From positions 17,052,501 to 17,116,500 of the forward strand of contig OZ017799.1 in NCBI GenBank assembly GCA_963969395.1: 64,000 nt of DNA. Direction: 5' to 3'. Positions 11,838-23,259 of the stretch are shown piece after piece (the first letter of the stretch is position 1; the number at the start of each line of letters is the position of its first letter). This stretch comes from Pseudoscleropodium purum (lineage: Eukaryota > Streptophyta > Bryopsida > Hypnales > Brachytheciaceae). The position numbers and the translations under genes are program-made. The notes under the pieces are model-generated. The model was not told where the DNA came from. It ran no database searches and saw only the letters and a list, made by a program, of their open reading frames with translations.

Positions 11838-12430
11838 AACCTCTTCGTACTAAAACACCAATAAGTCACTCTATTTTTGCTCAATGTCTATGAAATTTAT
11901 ACCACAAACACTAGACAAAATTGCGCAACTTTCAACACAAGTCTCATAACATTTGGACCTTTCATGACCAAGATACAAGACGCCAAAGTTGACAGACCCT
12001 AAGGTTACTTTCACCTCCCCTCTCACTAAACCTCTTTGTACTCAAACACCAATCATTCACTCTATTTTTTCTCAATGTCTATGAAATTTATACCACAAAA
12101 ACTAGACAAAATTGCGCAACTTTCAACACAAGTCTCATAACATTTGGACCTTTCATGACTAAGATAAAAGACGCCGAAGTTGACAGACCCTAAGGTTACT
12201 GTCACCTCCCCTCTCACTAAACCTCTTTGTACTCAAACACCAATCAGTCACTCGATTTTTGCTCATTGTCTATGAAATTTATATCACAAACACTAGACAA
12301 AATTTCTCAACTTTCAACACAAGTCTCATAACATTTGGACCTTGCATGACCAAGATACAAGACGCCAAAGTTGACAGACCCTAAGGTTATCTTCACCTCC
12401 CCTTCCACTAAATCTCCTTGTACCCAAATA
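11838..12430 (-). repeat. right 3 x 191-bp subterminal array of the Harbinger element
   Basis: Same unit as the left array, reverse complemented, with boundaries ending at 11991, 12182 and 12373 (again exactly 191) plus a partial unit to about 12430. The array lies about 170 bases upstream of the transposase start, reading in the same direction relative to that gene as the left array does to ORF1. Confidence 0.93.
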
Positions 12431-12948
12431 TAAACGAATCATTCAAATTTGCGTCCCTTTTAATAAATTTTGAAACAAAAAAGCAAGGTATGAATATGCA
12501 CCTTTTGCAATAAATTTTGTTGAAATTAAACCTTGTAAGGACATAAAAAACATTAAAGTTTATCCTAATTCAACAATGCCCATTTATTTTTTAAAAATTC
12601 AATTGACTATTATCAATGCATACAAATTTAGAGATTCACCAAAACCACTTGAAAAAAATAAGAAGTCATACAAAATAGCACACAACAAGAAAAAACTCAT
12701 CCAAAAGTATAAATTGTTTCAAGAAGAATTTAGAGAACATTGGAGTTTCTTGACCGCCTTCAATTTTCTTGGAGGTGAAGTTCACCGGTGGACTTCAATT
12801 AATGAAGTTGGCCAAAAGAGTTCTCCGGATGGTGTTTAGACTACAACCGGTCAAGACTTCTTCACATGTTATTTTATCATTTTTTCATCTTGTCCAACAT
12901 TCCACCGGTTGCTTCAAATAGTCATGTCTTGGCCAAGACTTCTTGACC

Positions 12949-12985
12949 GACCGGTGCACTTCTTGACCGTAGTCTAAACCGGCCC
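12949..12985 (-). repeat. right terminal inverted repeat of the Harbinger element
   Basis: Reverse complement of the left end over 37 bases with one mismatch, followed directly by the duplicated TAA at 12986-12988. Confidence 0.95.
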
Positions 12986-12988
12986 TAA

Positions 12989-14085
12989 GTATCAATATAA
13001 AGGTTTCAACAAAAAATTATCATTGAACAGATTGTAGTTTATTAAGACAAAATCAATGAAAGAGTTGTACCTTTTAAGGCACACTAACCCTTAAATTTTT
13101 CAATGATGCAAAATGGATTGATCTATTCTTAGAACACTCCTTTCTTGAACTTAGGAATGTAAAGAGTCACTTGAACTTGGGCTCATTTTTAAGAGAATCA
13201 AGTTAACTATATCTAGTGGTGTGGTCAAATTTAAAAGAAGAATCACTATTGAATTTACAAAAATTTACAAAGCATGGGTAGATGGGGGCTCTAGCAAAGA
13301 GTCATCAATTTAAAGCACTTGGGCCAATGAGGTGGAGGCATGTGTTTACAGGGGGATAGGGTCAAAATTGTGCCACTCAATATTAGCAAGGCCGGGCCCA
13401 ACCTTTCGGATAGAAAAGAAATAGTTGGACAATAATGATGCTTAAAATTCTAATGGGTTATAAATGTAGACCACTCATGACCCTTATCAATGAGCTACCC
13501 AATAGTAAATTAGACCTTGAGTGGCATTGCCTTCCTCCTTCTTTTAACTTTATCCAAATAGCAAACAAGTGTAGGATTACACATTTTGCACTCAAATTTG
13601 AGCCATTTTTCAAAAAAAAAATTCTATAGTGTGTCTTTTCTTTTGTTTCTTCACTAAACCATGTTTGATTCCAAATTTTGATTCCAAATTTGTGACAAAT
13701 CTTCTATTTCTCTCATAATTTTTGAAATTTAACAATGAAGTGTTTACTACTACAAGATCATTTTCTCACTCTTTTTTGGTTAAAAAAATACAAGACTTAT
13801 TTCCATGCATGTTAAACTTGATTAGCTTGAGAATGAGGGTAGGATGCCAACTTTTTTAAATGTTATACGTCCAAAAGAGACAATCAAAGCACAATATTGA
13901 CTACTCCAAAACATTGAATTCCTTGTAGCACCCTTCACTTTTATGTCATCTTCCAAATTATGACTTGGATTGAAACCAATCTATGTAGAGATGATATGGA
14001 CTTGGCTTTCTACAAGATCCTACGGTTAATTTTGCCTAACAATGCCTCATTTTGTTTTGAGCTTCAAACAACCAAAACCAACAAC
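12989..14085. other. AT-rich sequence, nothing recognised
   Basis: No coding frame or repeat was recognised. The part nearest 14 kb may hold the 3' end or LTR of the chromovirus relic to its right, but no matching LTR partner was found by eye. Confidence 0.5.
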
Positions 14086-14560
14086 CAAAACACCTTCAAA
14101 ATGGCTGAAAAATTTAAGGGTTAACTACATTTATTGTTGGTTTCTGTGTGCACTCATTAATGTAGTATTCACACCAATATATAAGATATTCCAATTTGTT
14201 TCATTTACAAGTGAATCAAGCACTTTTTTACCTTGTATTTTTCATAGTTGTTGATTACAATGCAAGGCAATGGTAGTGGCATTGGTGATGGTGTTCTTTC
14301 CAATATACTTGATTTCTTGAATGGTTCCAAAAGTGAAACATGAAAAAATAGATTACCTTTATAAATGTGGTTGATCCAACCAATAAGCAATTAAATTGAC
14401 TTGCCACTAAATACAAAATGATCCAAATCTTCAATAGTCCAACTTATCACATGGTCAATTAGTCTTGACGTTGCACTAAATGAGCCATACTTTGTCACCA
14501 ATTTGGGATGAAAGTGACTCCTTTCTAAAATTGTCATCAAATGCTTTGTAACAATCTTCA
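14085..14560 (-). pseudogene. chromovirus integrase C-terminus and chromodomain remnant
   Basis: Minus-strand reading shows IGDKVWLI, then a stop, CNVKT, then DKLDY and the start of the GPY/F-type module. HVSLLEPFKKSSILERTPSP follows near 14290-14340 and YEKYKVKKCLIHL at the start of a chromodomain. A shifted frame near 14120-14195 gives LEYLIYWCEYYINE, matching the aromatic core of chromodomains. In intact elements this module steers integration to particular chromatin. Stops and shifts make it non-functional. Confidence 0.8.
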
Positions 14561-15126
14561 TTTTGTTGTAAATGAAGTTTTATTGTTGCTTGGAAATACA
14601 ATAATTATATTGCAAAGTTGTTGGTTGCAAGATTGTTGCTCTTTGATTGATCATATTGTAAAAAGTGTAATCTAAATGAATTTTTTTATTATATGATTAT
14701 CTTGAATGAAAAACATTGTATACATTGGTTCAAATAAATAAATTTTTAAGATAAATAAAAATCCCCATATATATTCTTCAAGATTGTTAAGAAAAAGCAT
14801 GAGACTCAATTTGGGCTTTTTAGACATTAAAGGGTTAAAGCAATGCTTGATATAAAAAACTACAGGGTCTATAGTTGATGTTATATGGAATTTTTCAATA
14901 ATGATAAGTCAATTGGCATTGTCACAGTTACTACATGAAATCATTAATCCTTGGATTTAGAAAAAGTTATTCATTCTTGATCACATGTTATTTATCTTTG
15001 TCTTAGTGCAAGATTTGATCTTTAGAACAAGGCATTTGACAGTCCTTGTTGTTTTTTGGGTCAATGTGTGATGTTGAAATCAAAATGAGATAATAACATG
15101 TTTCATCAAACTTGGCAACAATTTAA

Positions 15127-16044
15127 CCCCTAAATGTCAAAGACTATGTTTTCACCAGAAACTATCCAAAACTCATTTCTAATACAAGTACCAAGTTTTA
15201 GGGAAAAAAAAATTTGGACACATGTAACTGTAAGATCTTGTATTAACCTGGTTTGAAAATATGTGGAAAAAATTTCAGAAATTTCTACCATGTAGATTGC
15301 AAAATATTAGCCTTTGAATTGACAAAAAGAATTGAGGGGCTCTACTGAAAATAGAGCAGCTACACTTTACAAGGTCACATTTGTATGAAAAAATATCCAA
15401 AAGTGTGTTTATTCTTTGGGTTCTTTCTTCAAGTCAATTTGGCTATATACTTGAAACTTTTTAGATCATTTAGAATTGCACAACATATAGGAAAAAAATA
15501 GTAAGTAGAAAGAAGGAGAGAATGATTCAAAACACTAAATTGTTAAGAATTTAATTATGGAATTGAAAAATGACAATCCCAAAGTTTTTTATGTGGTAAA
15601 AAACAATCTAAATCATAAGCTTTTATTTTTTCAAAAAAATATTAAAAATTGAGTTAAATAAATTATTCCAAAGTTTATTTTAGAGTAGGAAATCCATAAC
15701 TACCTACAAACTAGAACACCTCATAACTTTCATCTCATAAATCAAAATGAAATGATTCAAAACTTTTAATTTATATATAAATCTAGAAAACCAATTTCAA
15801 ATTTTTATTTTTGAAAAAAGTGATTTTTTAAGAAATTTTTGGGTTGCCTTCTAAACACAAAAAATTATATATCATGCAATAACCTTTTAACCATGTAGTC
15901 AAAAGTTATGAAAATTTTTGGGCCTTAAAACTTATCTTTGAGCACATATTGTGTGAAAATTTCAAAGAAAAAAAATTCCATACATAGGGAGCTACCCAAA
16001 ATTGCTATATTGTCAAAAAAAAATACAATTTTGATCTTTAAGGG
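15127..16044 (+). mobile_element. TTAA-bounded non-coding element, copy 1
   Basis: 918 bp beginning CCCCTAAATGTCAAAGACTATG-like and ending ATCTTTAAGGG, with TTAA on both sides (15123-15126, 16045-16048). It has no coding frame of note. It sits inside the RNase H part of the chromovirus pol relic, whose reading continues on the other side (TNHKSLEF on one flank, SHFDFNITH on the other). Confidence 0.88.
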
Positions 16045-16049
16045 TTAAA

Positions 16050-17290
16050 ACATAAGCAAATTTATATGATAAATTCAAGACTTTTGTGATTAGTCGTATG
16101 CATATATTTTCCTTATGTAAAGTGCCTTCAAGAAGGCGGCACCATTATTAAAACAAGTCTATAATTGCAAGAAATTTTAGCCTTATCATAGATCTTATAA
16201 TTGATTTATGCATTTGAATTTGTTGAGAATAGAATGAGAATAAATGGAATCTTTTTTTCTTCTTTCATTTGAAATATAACTATTTTTAATGCAAATTCAA
16301 AGCATTAGTCTCTATATAAATGGGTTTGAAAATGTTTAGATGGACCAAAATTGGAGTTGTTGTAAAATTGGATTTTAAATTTGAAGAGCTTTCTTGTTTT
16401 TTTTTGTCTTAAGTCCCTAATTAATTTTGTCTTTGTATGTCAATTGAGTAAGTGAAGCAACTACTTTAGAACAATTTCTAATGAAAATCCAATAAAAATT
16501 AGCAAATTCAAAAAAACATTGTATAAAATACATTATTCAAAGAATTGACCAATCTATAATAGCTTGAATTTTCTTTTGATCCATAAATAAACCTTTATTA
16601 GAAATGATATATTCCAAAATTTTCACTTGTGATTGATGAGATATCTACTTTTTGAATTTGGCATATAATCCAACATCTTATAGCTTTTGTAACATGAAGT
16701 TATATGAAATTGATTAAGATGTCATTTAGATAACATTCTACAAATTTATCCCAAACTTGCAAAAGACATCATTCATCAAATGCTGAAAGTTAGCTTAGTA
16801 AATTCAAAAGGCATGATATTGTATTCAAAATGTCTACATTGTGTTTGAAATGCAATCTTCCATTTATGTCTTTCTTCCATTCATGTCCTTCCATTCATAC
16901 CAAATTATATGCCCCACAGAGATCAACCTTTGTATAAATTTTAATTTGTCTAAGTTGATTGAGAAGTCCAAATATCAATAGCAACAAATAGCAATTTTTC
17001 AATGTCAATTTGTTCAATCTTCAAAAATCAACATACATTTGTAAGGATCTGTCTTTTTTCTTCACAGAGAAAATTGGTGCGGAGGACTTAGAATGCTGAA
17101 TAAATTTCTTGGCAAGGTCTTCTTTGATATAATCTTTCAATGTGAAATTTTTTTTTTGTGACAAATTTTAAATTGGACCAAATGGTAGTTGGTTTCTATT
17201 TTAAAGATCAATAGCACAATTGTATAGACAATGTTCAAGTAAAATATCTACAATTTTCTTTTTAAATTCTTTGTATTACTTTGGAATATA
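16050..17290 (-). pseudogene. chromovirus reverse transcriptase and RNase H remnant
   Basis: From 17290 down: a linker with PFGPI and NLSQ, then DYIKEDLAKKFIQHSKSS and VKKKDRSLQMYVDF. TKVDLCGAYNLV is the first catalytic block. YLNDIL (about 16719-16737) stands where the catalytic YxDD should be, so one Asp is now Asn. ILEYIISNKGLFMDQKKIQA and FFEFANFYWIFIRN lead into RNase H (TPILVHLNIFKPIYIETNAL), where the catalytic Asp of ETDAS is likewise Asn. RNase H resumes beyond the inserted element at about 15020-15122 (FDFNITH). Multiple stops confirm it is dead. Confidence 0.87.
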
Positions 17291-17429
17291 TATCAAAGTG
17301 GTGCCTTGATTATGTGTCAAAGGTGTATAAATAATCAAAAGAATATTATATTTAATAGCTCTTATAAAAATTCTAACTCTAATAAGTAAAGGCTTAATGA
17401 TTTGAGATTTTCTAGAAATTTCTTTTATA

Positions 17430-17745
17430 ATAGGTTCAATTGGAAATGATAATTTCCGTGATTTTCAATCTATAATTGGAATATATTTTTCAAGCCAAAA
17501 TATTCCTAAAATAATAGGATTTGGGAGAAATTCTAATAATATTGAATACTACTAAAGTACTATGATATGAAACAAAACTTTTAATGGTGTAGTTTCATGA
17601 ATAACATCTATAAAGGATAAGGGGCAATCATTTATGACTTTCACATGTACAAGTTCTAGTTTGGGGATGATAGGAATTTTATGAAATTTTACAAATTCCT
17701 CATCTATGAAATATGCAAAATCTCTAGAGTCCAATAAAACAATTG
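17430..17745 (-). pseudogene. chromovirus aspartic protease remnant
   Basis: Minus-strand reading gives LLDSRDFAYFIDEEFVKFHK, where retroviral-type proteases have D-S/T-G; the Gly is replaced by Arg. PLSFIDVIHETTPLKV follows. Farther on, NPIILGIFWLEKYIPIID then a stop matches the family's downstream ILGxxWL block. Confidence 0.82.
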
Positions 17746-18194
17746 TTTAGAATTTCTATGATTTAAGAGAAAGTGGAATCGTAAAATATTGAGAAGATTG
17801 AGCTAAAAAGATGGGTGCTTGTTTAAGTTGCCAAATAGAAAAATCTAGTTGTATAGTCCCCATTGTAGCTAGGTATTATCATTTTTCCAAATGTGTATTA
17901 CTCGACTATATTATATTTCTTGTCTTGGATGTGCAATACTATTGTCTTTTGTGACAATTGTCAATTCAATGGTCAATTCCTCTTCAATATGAAGATAATC
18001 TTTCATCATGTCTATGTTTTTTTTATATATAGTATAGGGTGCAAATTGAACTACAACACTCAAATTGAGCTAAATTTAATGATTTGCATATTTTTTACTC
18101 CCATAGTTGGTTTCTTGAAATTTATGGAAGCATTTGGATGTGCAAGAGTGATATATTGTTTGAGAGTACTCCAAATTTGTTGGTCTTATCATCA

Positions 18195-18385
18195 TTAAAA
18201 GAAGTTGAACCAATCATCGTTCTTCATTGCTTGACTTATTGCCTCATCTAGTATTTGAGGGTCAAGCACAAATATTAGTAGGTCTTTTACATCATTTTGT
18301 AAGTCCCATTGAAATTGGCTCATTAATCTTCTTTGTCATATTTGATATCACGAATCAATGGCCGGAATTTTGACACATATGTAGA
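18195..18385 (-). pseudogene. chromovirus gag fragment
   Basis: An uninterrupted minus-strand stretch reads RLMSQFQWDLQNDVKDLL, then DPQILDEAISQAMKNDD, typical of the retrotransposon gag core of chromoviruses. It lies just before the protease in element order. Flanking gag sequence is too decayed to follow. Confidence 0.75.
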
Positions 18386-20833
18386 TGCAAAACTTGAATT
18401 GTGTTGTAGAGAACAAATTTTAGTTGTTTGTCATGTAAATAATGATCATAGCACACAATATTTCAAGTGCTACAACCAACATCAAATATGCAATTAAAAC
18501 TAAACAAGAATGTATAACAAACACATCCTTAAAAAGTGACACATCCACCTCTTGCAACTAGTGGTTGCCATCTAGTTTAGACCTTCTAACCAATGGTTGT
18601 CCACCATAAATCACTAGTTGCCTAGCCAACACAAAATCATGTTTCCAGCTAAATTAAACAGAATATAAAAAACTATAATACTTTGAAAACCCATAACTTC
18701 CTAAAAAATTATTCAAATTCCACAATTTTTGAGCAATAGTTTGGTATACAATTCTCCTACTAGTACTATGAGCATAAGCAATAAACTTGAAGTAAAATTT
18801 TTGTTCTTCCACTCAAAATTATTACTAAAAAAAAGAAAAAGGAATTGTTGTCAAGTGAGAAACTTAGAAATCTACATACACAAAGTCAAGTGGCTCTCAC
18901 TCAACAAAGTAAGAATCCAAGAGTGCAAGCTTGAAAGAAGAAATGAAGCATTACATGAGATTTGGGAGCAAGGGAGGGCCATTTCAAGCCTATTCTCCTT
19001 ATTGTTCCTTAGTAGTGAAAGTTAGAATTTTGTAATATTTTTAGAATATTTTTTAAATGAAAAATGAAAAAAGAATTAAATGAAAAAAAAATTGAATTTT
19101 TTTCAATATTTAAAAAAATGATGTAGCATTGTTTAAACTACGTCAAACTACATAGCTGGCAACGTTTCTAGCATTTTCAAAGCCCAAAAACATGCAATCT
19201 CCTAGAGCCCTCAAATCTCTCCCAATGACTTTAATAAATGATAAACCAACATCTTCAAGTAAAGTAAAATACACAATTTGCACTAAAAAACACTTACAAA
19301 ACTTGACTTGACAACAATGTCAAATCAAGGAGCTCTCTCTACCTGAATATTCAAACCTCAAGATGGAGGAGCTCTAAAATTTGGATGATATTCATCCAAA
19401 ATTACAATGAATCCTGATAGGAGTCCATCTAATGCTATGATTTGATGTGGAATGGTCTTGATGTCACTTCATGCAACATGTTCAACAAATCTTGTCATGA
19501 TTTACAAATGTCTTTAAGAACAACTTGAAATTATTTAAGATTGGTGATCTTTTTTCAAATTAAAGAGCATCCCAAGATAAAGCTTGTCTCATAAACAAAG
19601 TTCCTCCTAGACCCATTCGCAATTCATTTGTTAGATAGCATTGGGGTTGAATAAAGGCAATTAGTTGGGTTTAATTGACAAATCTTCAAAACTACGACCA
19701 CATGTACCATCAAACTTCTTTGGAAAACTAATCTTTGGTTTTTTAAAACTATAGAGTATTTAAAAGTTGAGAAGATGAATTTTTCCCTTGAATTTGGAGC
19801 ATCATTGAATTTCTAGATAGAAAACCTTGAAAGGTGGTGTTATCTCAATAAACTACCAACCCAAGTTTATAGGAATGATAGATTATTTTTTATTATAGGA
19901 AGAATGGTTTGATTACTAGAAATTTAGAAGTTAAATATTCAACTTAATGGGATGGAAAATAAAAATTATATAAGATAACTTATGCAATAATCTATACAAA
20001 GTTGCAACATAAATAAATTCTTTAAACATAAGGTATTTCATCTTCATCACACTTAGTAGCCAAATTACCTTCAACAACTCTATACACTTCAATTGATAAA
20101 TTAATAAATTACCACTCATACACCACAAAGACTAGATATAATCATACACATTGAAAAATTACACAAGTCAATTTAAAAAGCAAAATACATTGCAAAAGTA
20201 AAGGAGTTTATAGTAACAATTTTACACATACAACTAGGAGAGAAAAATGGCAATTCACCACTATCAATATTCCTAATGACAAAGAAGATGGCTATTCAAC
20301 TTGAAAAGACACTATATAAATTGTCCCTTTTTACATCTTTTTAATTAAACCACTTCCATGTCTAATTGAACTATTCAATTTTACACTTACACATACCCCA
20401 ACTTGACTCATAGTAATGGAAACAAGAAGATAACTAGACTATATTTCCACTTAGAAGTTGATTAGACTTAAAATTGAAAATTTCATATATCTATAAGTAG
20501 TGCTTGGCATAGAATAACGAGTTTACACCCCATGATTGTTGTTGAGTCTAGTATGCAACAAACTCTTCAATATGATTGGCCCTCATTGACAAGGCCTTCA
20601 TGGCTTTTAAAATGGGGTTTAGCTTTGATTTTGGCAAATTGACTTGTGGATAGGCACCTTCCTCATTATATGCCCATAAATATAATCAATTATAATGCAT
20701 TTTAGTCCAATCTCAAAGATATAATTTGTTTTAATGTAAAAAACCCTTGTATCTCTTTAAAACAAAGAATCCAAAAATGTAATTTTAGGCATGAAATGAA
20801 TATTCTTTGAGTGCAATAAAACCTAATTATATG

Positions 20834-20837
<4 letters not shown>
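18386..20837. other. AT-rich sequence with little recognisable
   Basis: It may include the upstream part of the chromovirus. A minus-strand frame near 20480-20640 (MKALSMRANHIEEFVAY, stop, TQQQSWGVNSLF) has slightly protein-like composition but no match I recognise. A short stretch at 18956-19022 belongs to a small repeat also seen near 27.7 and 57.6 kb. No other structure was seen. Confidence 0.45.

Positions 20838-20894
<57 letters not shown>
20838..20894. repeat. (AT)n microsatellite
   Basis: 57 bases of uninterrupted TA/AT dinucleotide. Confidence 0.97.
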
Positions 20895-20897
<3 letters not shown>

Positions 20898-21666
20898 AAG
20901 CCAAGCTATCCAACTTTTAGAACTTGTTAATAAAAATTTCAAATTTTTGTATTATAAATAAAACACTCAAAATAAATTTTAATTTTAATTGGAAGGAGCT
21001 TCTTGTATGGATTTTTAAAAATTATACATAGATTTTTAAATTCTTCACACATATTGTAAATTTTTTTTAAATGAATGTGCAACCCAAGATTTTCTACATC
21101 TCATTTTATTTAATTTGATCTTCACATAATTTTTTTCCTTTTAATGTGATATAATTTTTACAAAAGTTGTCTTCTATAGTAAGATGTTTTAATACCAATG
21201 ACCTATGTGTACAAGAGTTGTGGACAATCTTGGGATCAACCGTACCAATACCTATACTTCTCAACATCTTACAAAAAAAATTATAAAAAAAACAACTCAA
21301 TAGGATAATCTACAACCTCTGACTTAAAATACTAAAAATCTTTCCAAAAAAAGTAATTCACTCTCAATCAAGATAAGACTTTTAATGCAAAACAATGCTA
21401 GCTTAGAAGAGGTTGATCTACAACTTCTAAAATACTTTAGTGCTTTTGAGAAGGGAGATAATTTGCTCTCAAACAAAAGAAACCAAGCCCAAGTAGTGTG
21501 TGAGCGTTTTATCTCTATCCTTAAAATAGAACAAGTACAATCGAATTCCATATCTTTTTAATGTTGAACTTCTTAAAGTAGGTGTTTAAAAGTTATCCAT
21601 TGTGTCTTTTAAGCAATAGACAAGTATTTCTTATAGGTTGTCTTGAGTGTCAAATCTCAAAGAAAT
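20895..21666. other. AT-rich spacer, nothing recognised
   Basis: Short minus-strand frames (for example near 21324-21551) show no recognisable motif. Confidence 0.5.
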
Positions 21667-21669
21667 TGG

Positions 21670-23256
21670 CACTACAAGGAAATGAGCATTTTATGATTGC
21701 CCAAATATAACTAGGGATGATTGGCGACTGCTTGTAGTCATATTCTAGGAGTCCTAAACTTTGTGGAAAAATATGACTGCCAGTCATATTTTGCCTTTCT
21801 ACACTACAAGCATATAATATACATCCATTGAGAACAATTAACATTTTATAGGGAATAGTATGGAACGTATTACAGGAATATTAGTCATATTTGTTAATCA
21901 AATTTTTGCATATATGACTACATGTAGTCATATTCTATAGTCACATTTTTGTAGGTTCACATTTTTTTTTAAGTTTTTTTTTTCGAGCAATCTCCTAAAA
22001 TTTTGGGCAATCTAAAAAATATGTAAACAAATTATTGCTCAAAATTGTAAAATCCTAGCCATTGTTTTTTGGGGATCTTGAAATCCTAGCCGTCATTTTT
22101 TAGGGTTTTAAAATCCTAGCCACCACTTCATTTGCTTCATCTTCTTTGTTTTTTGTTGCTTTTTAACTCTTATTTCTTCTTCCTTCTTTTGTTTTTTGAA
22201 GTTTTAATTGTTGTATTGTTGTGTTTTTGTTGTTGTTGTTTAGTTGTTGTTTTCTAACTCTTGTTTCTTTTTCCTTCTTTTGTTTTTTGAAGTTTTAATT
22301 GTTGTGTTGTTGTATTTTAGTTGTTATATAATTATTGAAGTTCTAGTTTTTTTTTTTTAATTGTTACTAATCTGTTGTTGCTTCTTACATCTTAGTTATT
22401 ATTAGTTTGTTGTTGTTTTATAGTTGTTGCTAGTTTGTTATTATTTTTTAGTTGTTGTCTTTTAATTATTGCTTCAAAATTGTTACTTCAAGGTTGTTGT
22501 TTCAAGATTGTTGCCTCAAGTTGGATATTAACTCTTGCTTAATTGTTGTCTTTTAGACATTATTTTCTATTGTTTGTTATTTCTTACCTCTTATTATCTT
22601 TTATTGCATCTTAATTTGTCTTATTCTTTCTTCTTATTGGTTTTTAGTTTAGTTTTTGTTGCCTCTTGTTATATCTTAACTTCTTACTATCTTTTAGTAC
22701 TAACTTGAACAAAAAAAATGACTCATTATAGTCATATGCAACATCAACCAAAATATTACTCACTATAGCCATATCCCATATCACTCAAAATATGACTCAC
22801 TACAGTTATATTCTATATCACTTAAAGTATGACTCACCGCAATCATATCCAAATCACTTAAAATATGACTCAAAATATGATTCACTGCAATCATATTCCA
22901 TACACTCAAATATGATTCTTTGCAATTATATTCCACATTAGTGAAAATATGACTGCAGTGAGTTGTATTACACGTGGGATTTTTTTATTTTGCTTAGGTA
23001 ATTCATGAAAAAGTCAAACCTCCAAGGATAGTCAACATATATGCCATGTTGGCAAAATATGTCTAAAAATGGTTTGTTATACCTCAAATCCATATGCTTG
23101 CAAAATATGATTGTCTAATCATATGACTGAAAGTGAATGACTCAACCCAGTTATATTGTGAGTCATCTACAATATTTTTTGCTTGAGTCACATTTTTTGA
23201 TTTTATGACATTGTAGTCATATTGTGTAGTCATAAAATGCTCATTTTCTAGTAGTG
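21670..23256. mobile_element. non-autonomous CACTA (En/Spm) element
   Basis: 1,587 bp. The left end reads CACTACAAGGAAATGAGCAT and the right end in reverse complement CACTACTAGAAAATGAGCAT; similarity runs through TTTATGA. The 3-bp duplication TGG flanks it (21667-21669, 23257-23259). Both subterminal zones hold many copies of TATGACT and its complement AGTCATA in varied spacing, as expected of CACTA transposase-binding repeats. The interior (22.1-22.7 kb) is T/G-rich (TTGTTG-like). No transposase frame exists, so it depends on another element. Confidence 0.92.
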
Positions 23257-23259
23257 TGG

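Larger units (their letters stand above)
7772..12985. mobile_element. full-length PIF/Harbinger DNA transposon
   Basis: A 5,214-bp element. Its termini begin GGGCCGGTTTAGACTACGGT; the first 29 bases of each end are identical and similarity continues to 37 bases with one mismatch. It is flanked by the 3-bp duplication TAA (7769-7771 and 12986-12988), the target preference of PIF/Harbinger. It contains the two genes typical of the superfamily in convergent orientation: a MYB/SANT-like gene (plus strand) and a DDE transposase gene (minus strand). Each subterminal region has degenerate TTCTTGACCGG motifs, then a three-unit 191-bp array. Near-perfect ends suggest fairly recent insertion, but the transposase frame is broken, so this copy is probably not self-sufficient. 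Confidence 0.95.
14085..18385 (-). mobile_element. decayed Ty3/gypsy chromovirus retrotransposon
   Basis: Reading the minus strand from 18385 down, recognisable parts appear in canonical Ty3/gypsy order: gag, protease, reverse transcriptase, RNase H, integrase C-terminal module, chromodomain. Many stop codons and frameshifts break every domain. The integrase core is largely missing: only about 450 bases lie between the end of RNase H and the integrase C-terminus. A TTAA-bounded element (15127-16044) is inserted inside the RNase H region. No LTR pair, primer site or target duplication was identified, so the true ends are unknown. Wording of the gag and integrase motifs resembles Tcn1-like chromoviruses of fungi, mosses and lycophytes; that affinity is from memory and unverified. 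Confidence 0.85.

Noticed and set aside
8253..12430. 191-bp repeats as a CRISPR-like array
   Set aside because: Units are contiguous without spacers, far longer than CRISPR repeats, and belong to a eukaryotic transposon.
20480..20640. Additional gag-like coding fragment on the minus strand
   Set aside because: Only a short frame with a stop and no recognised family motif; too far from the gag core to assign.
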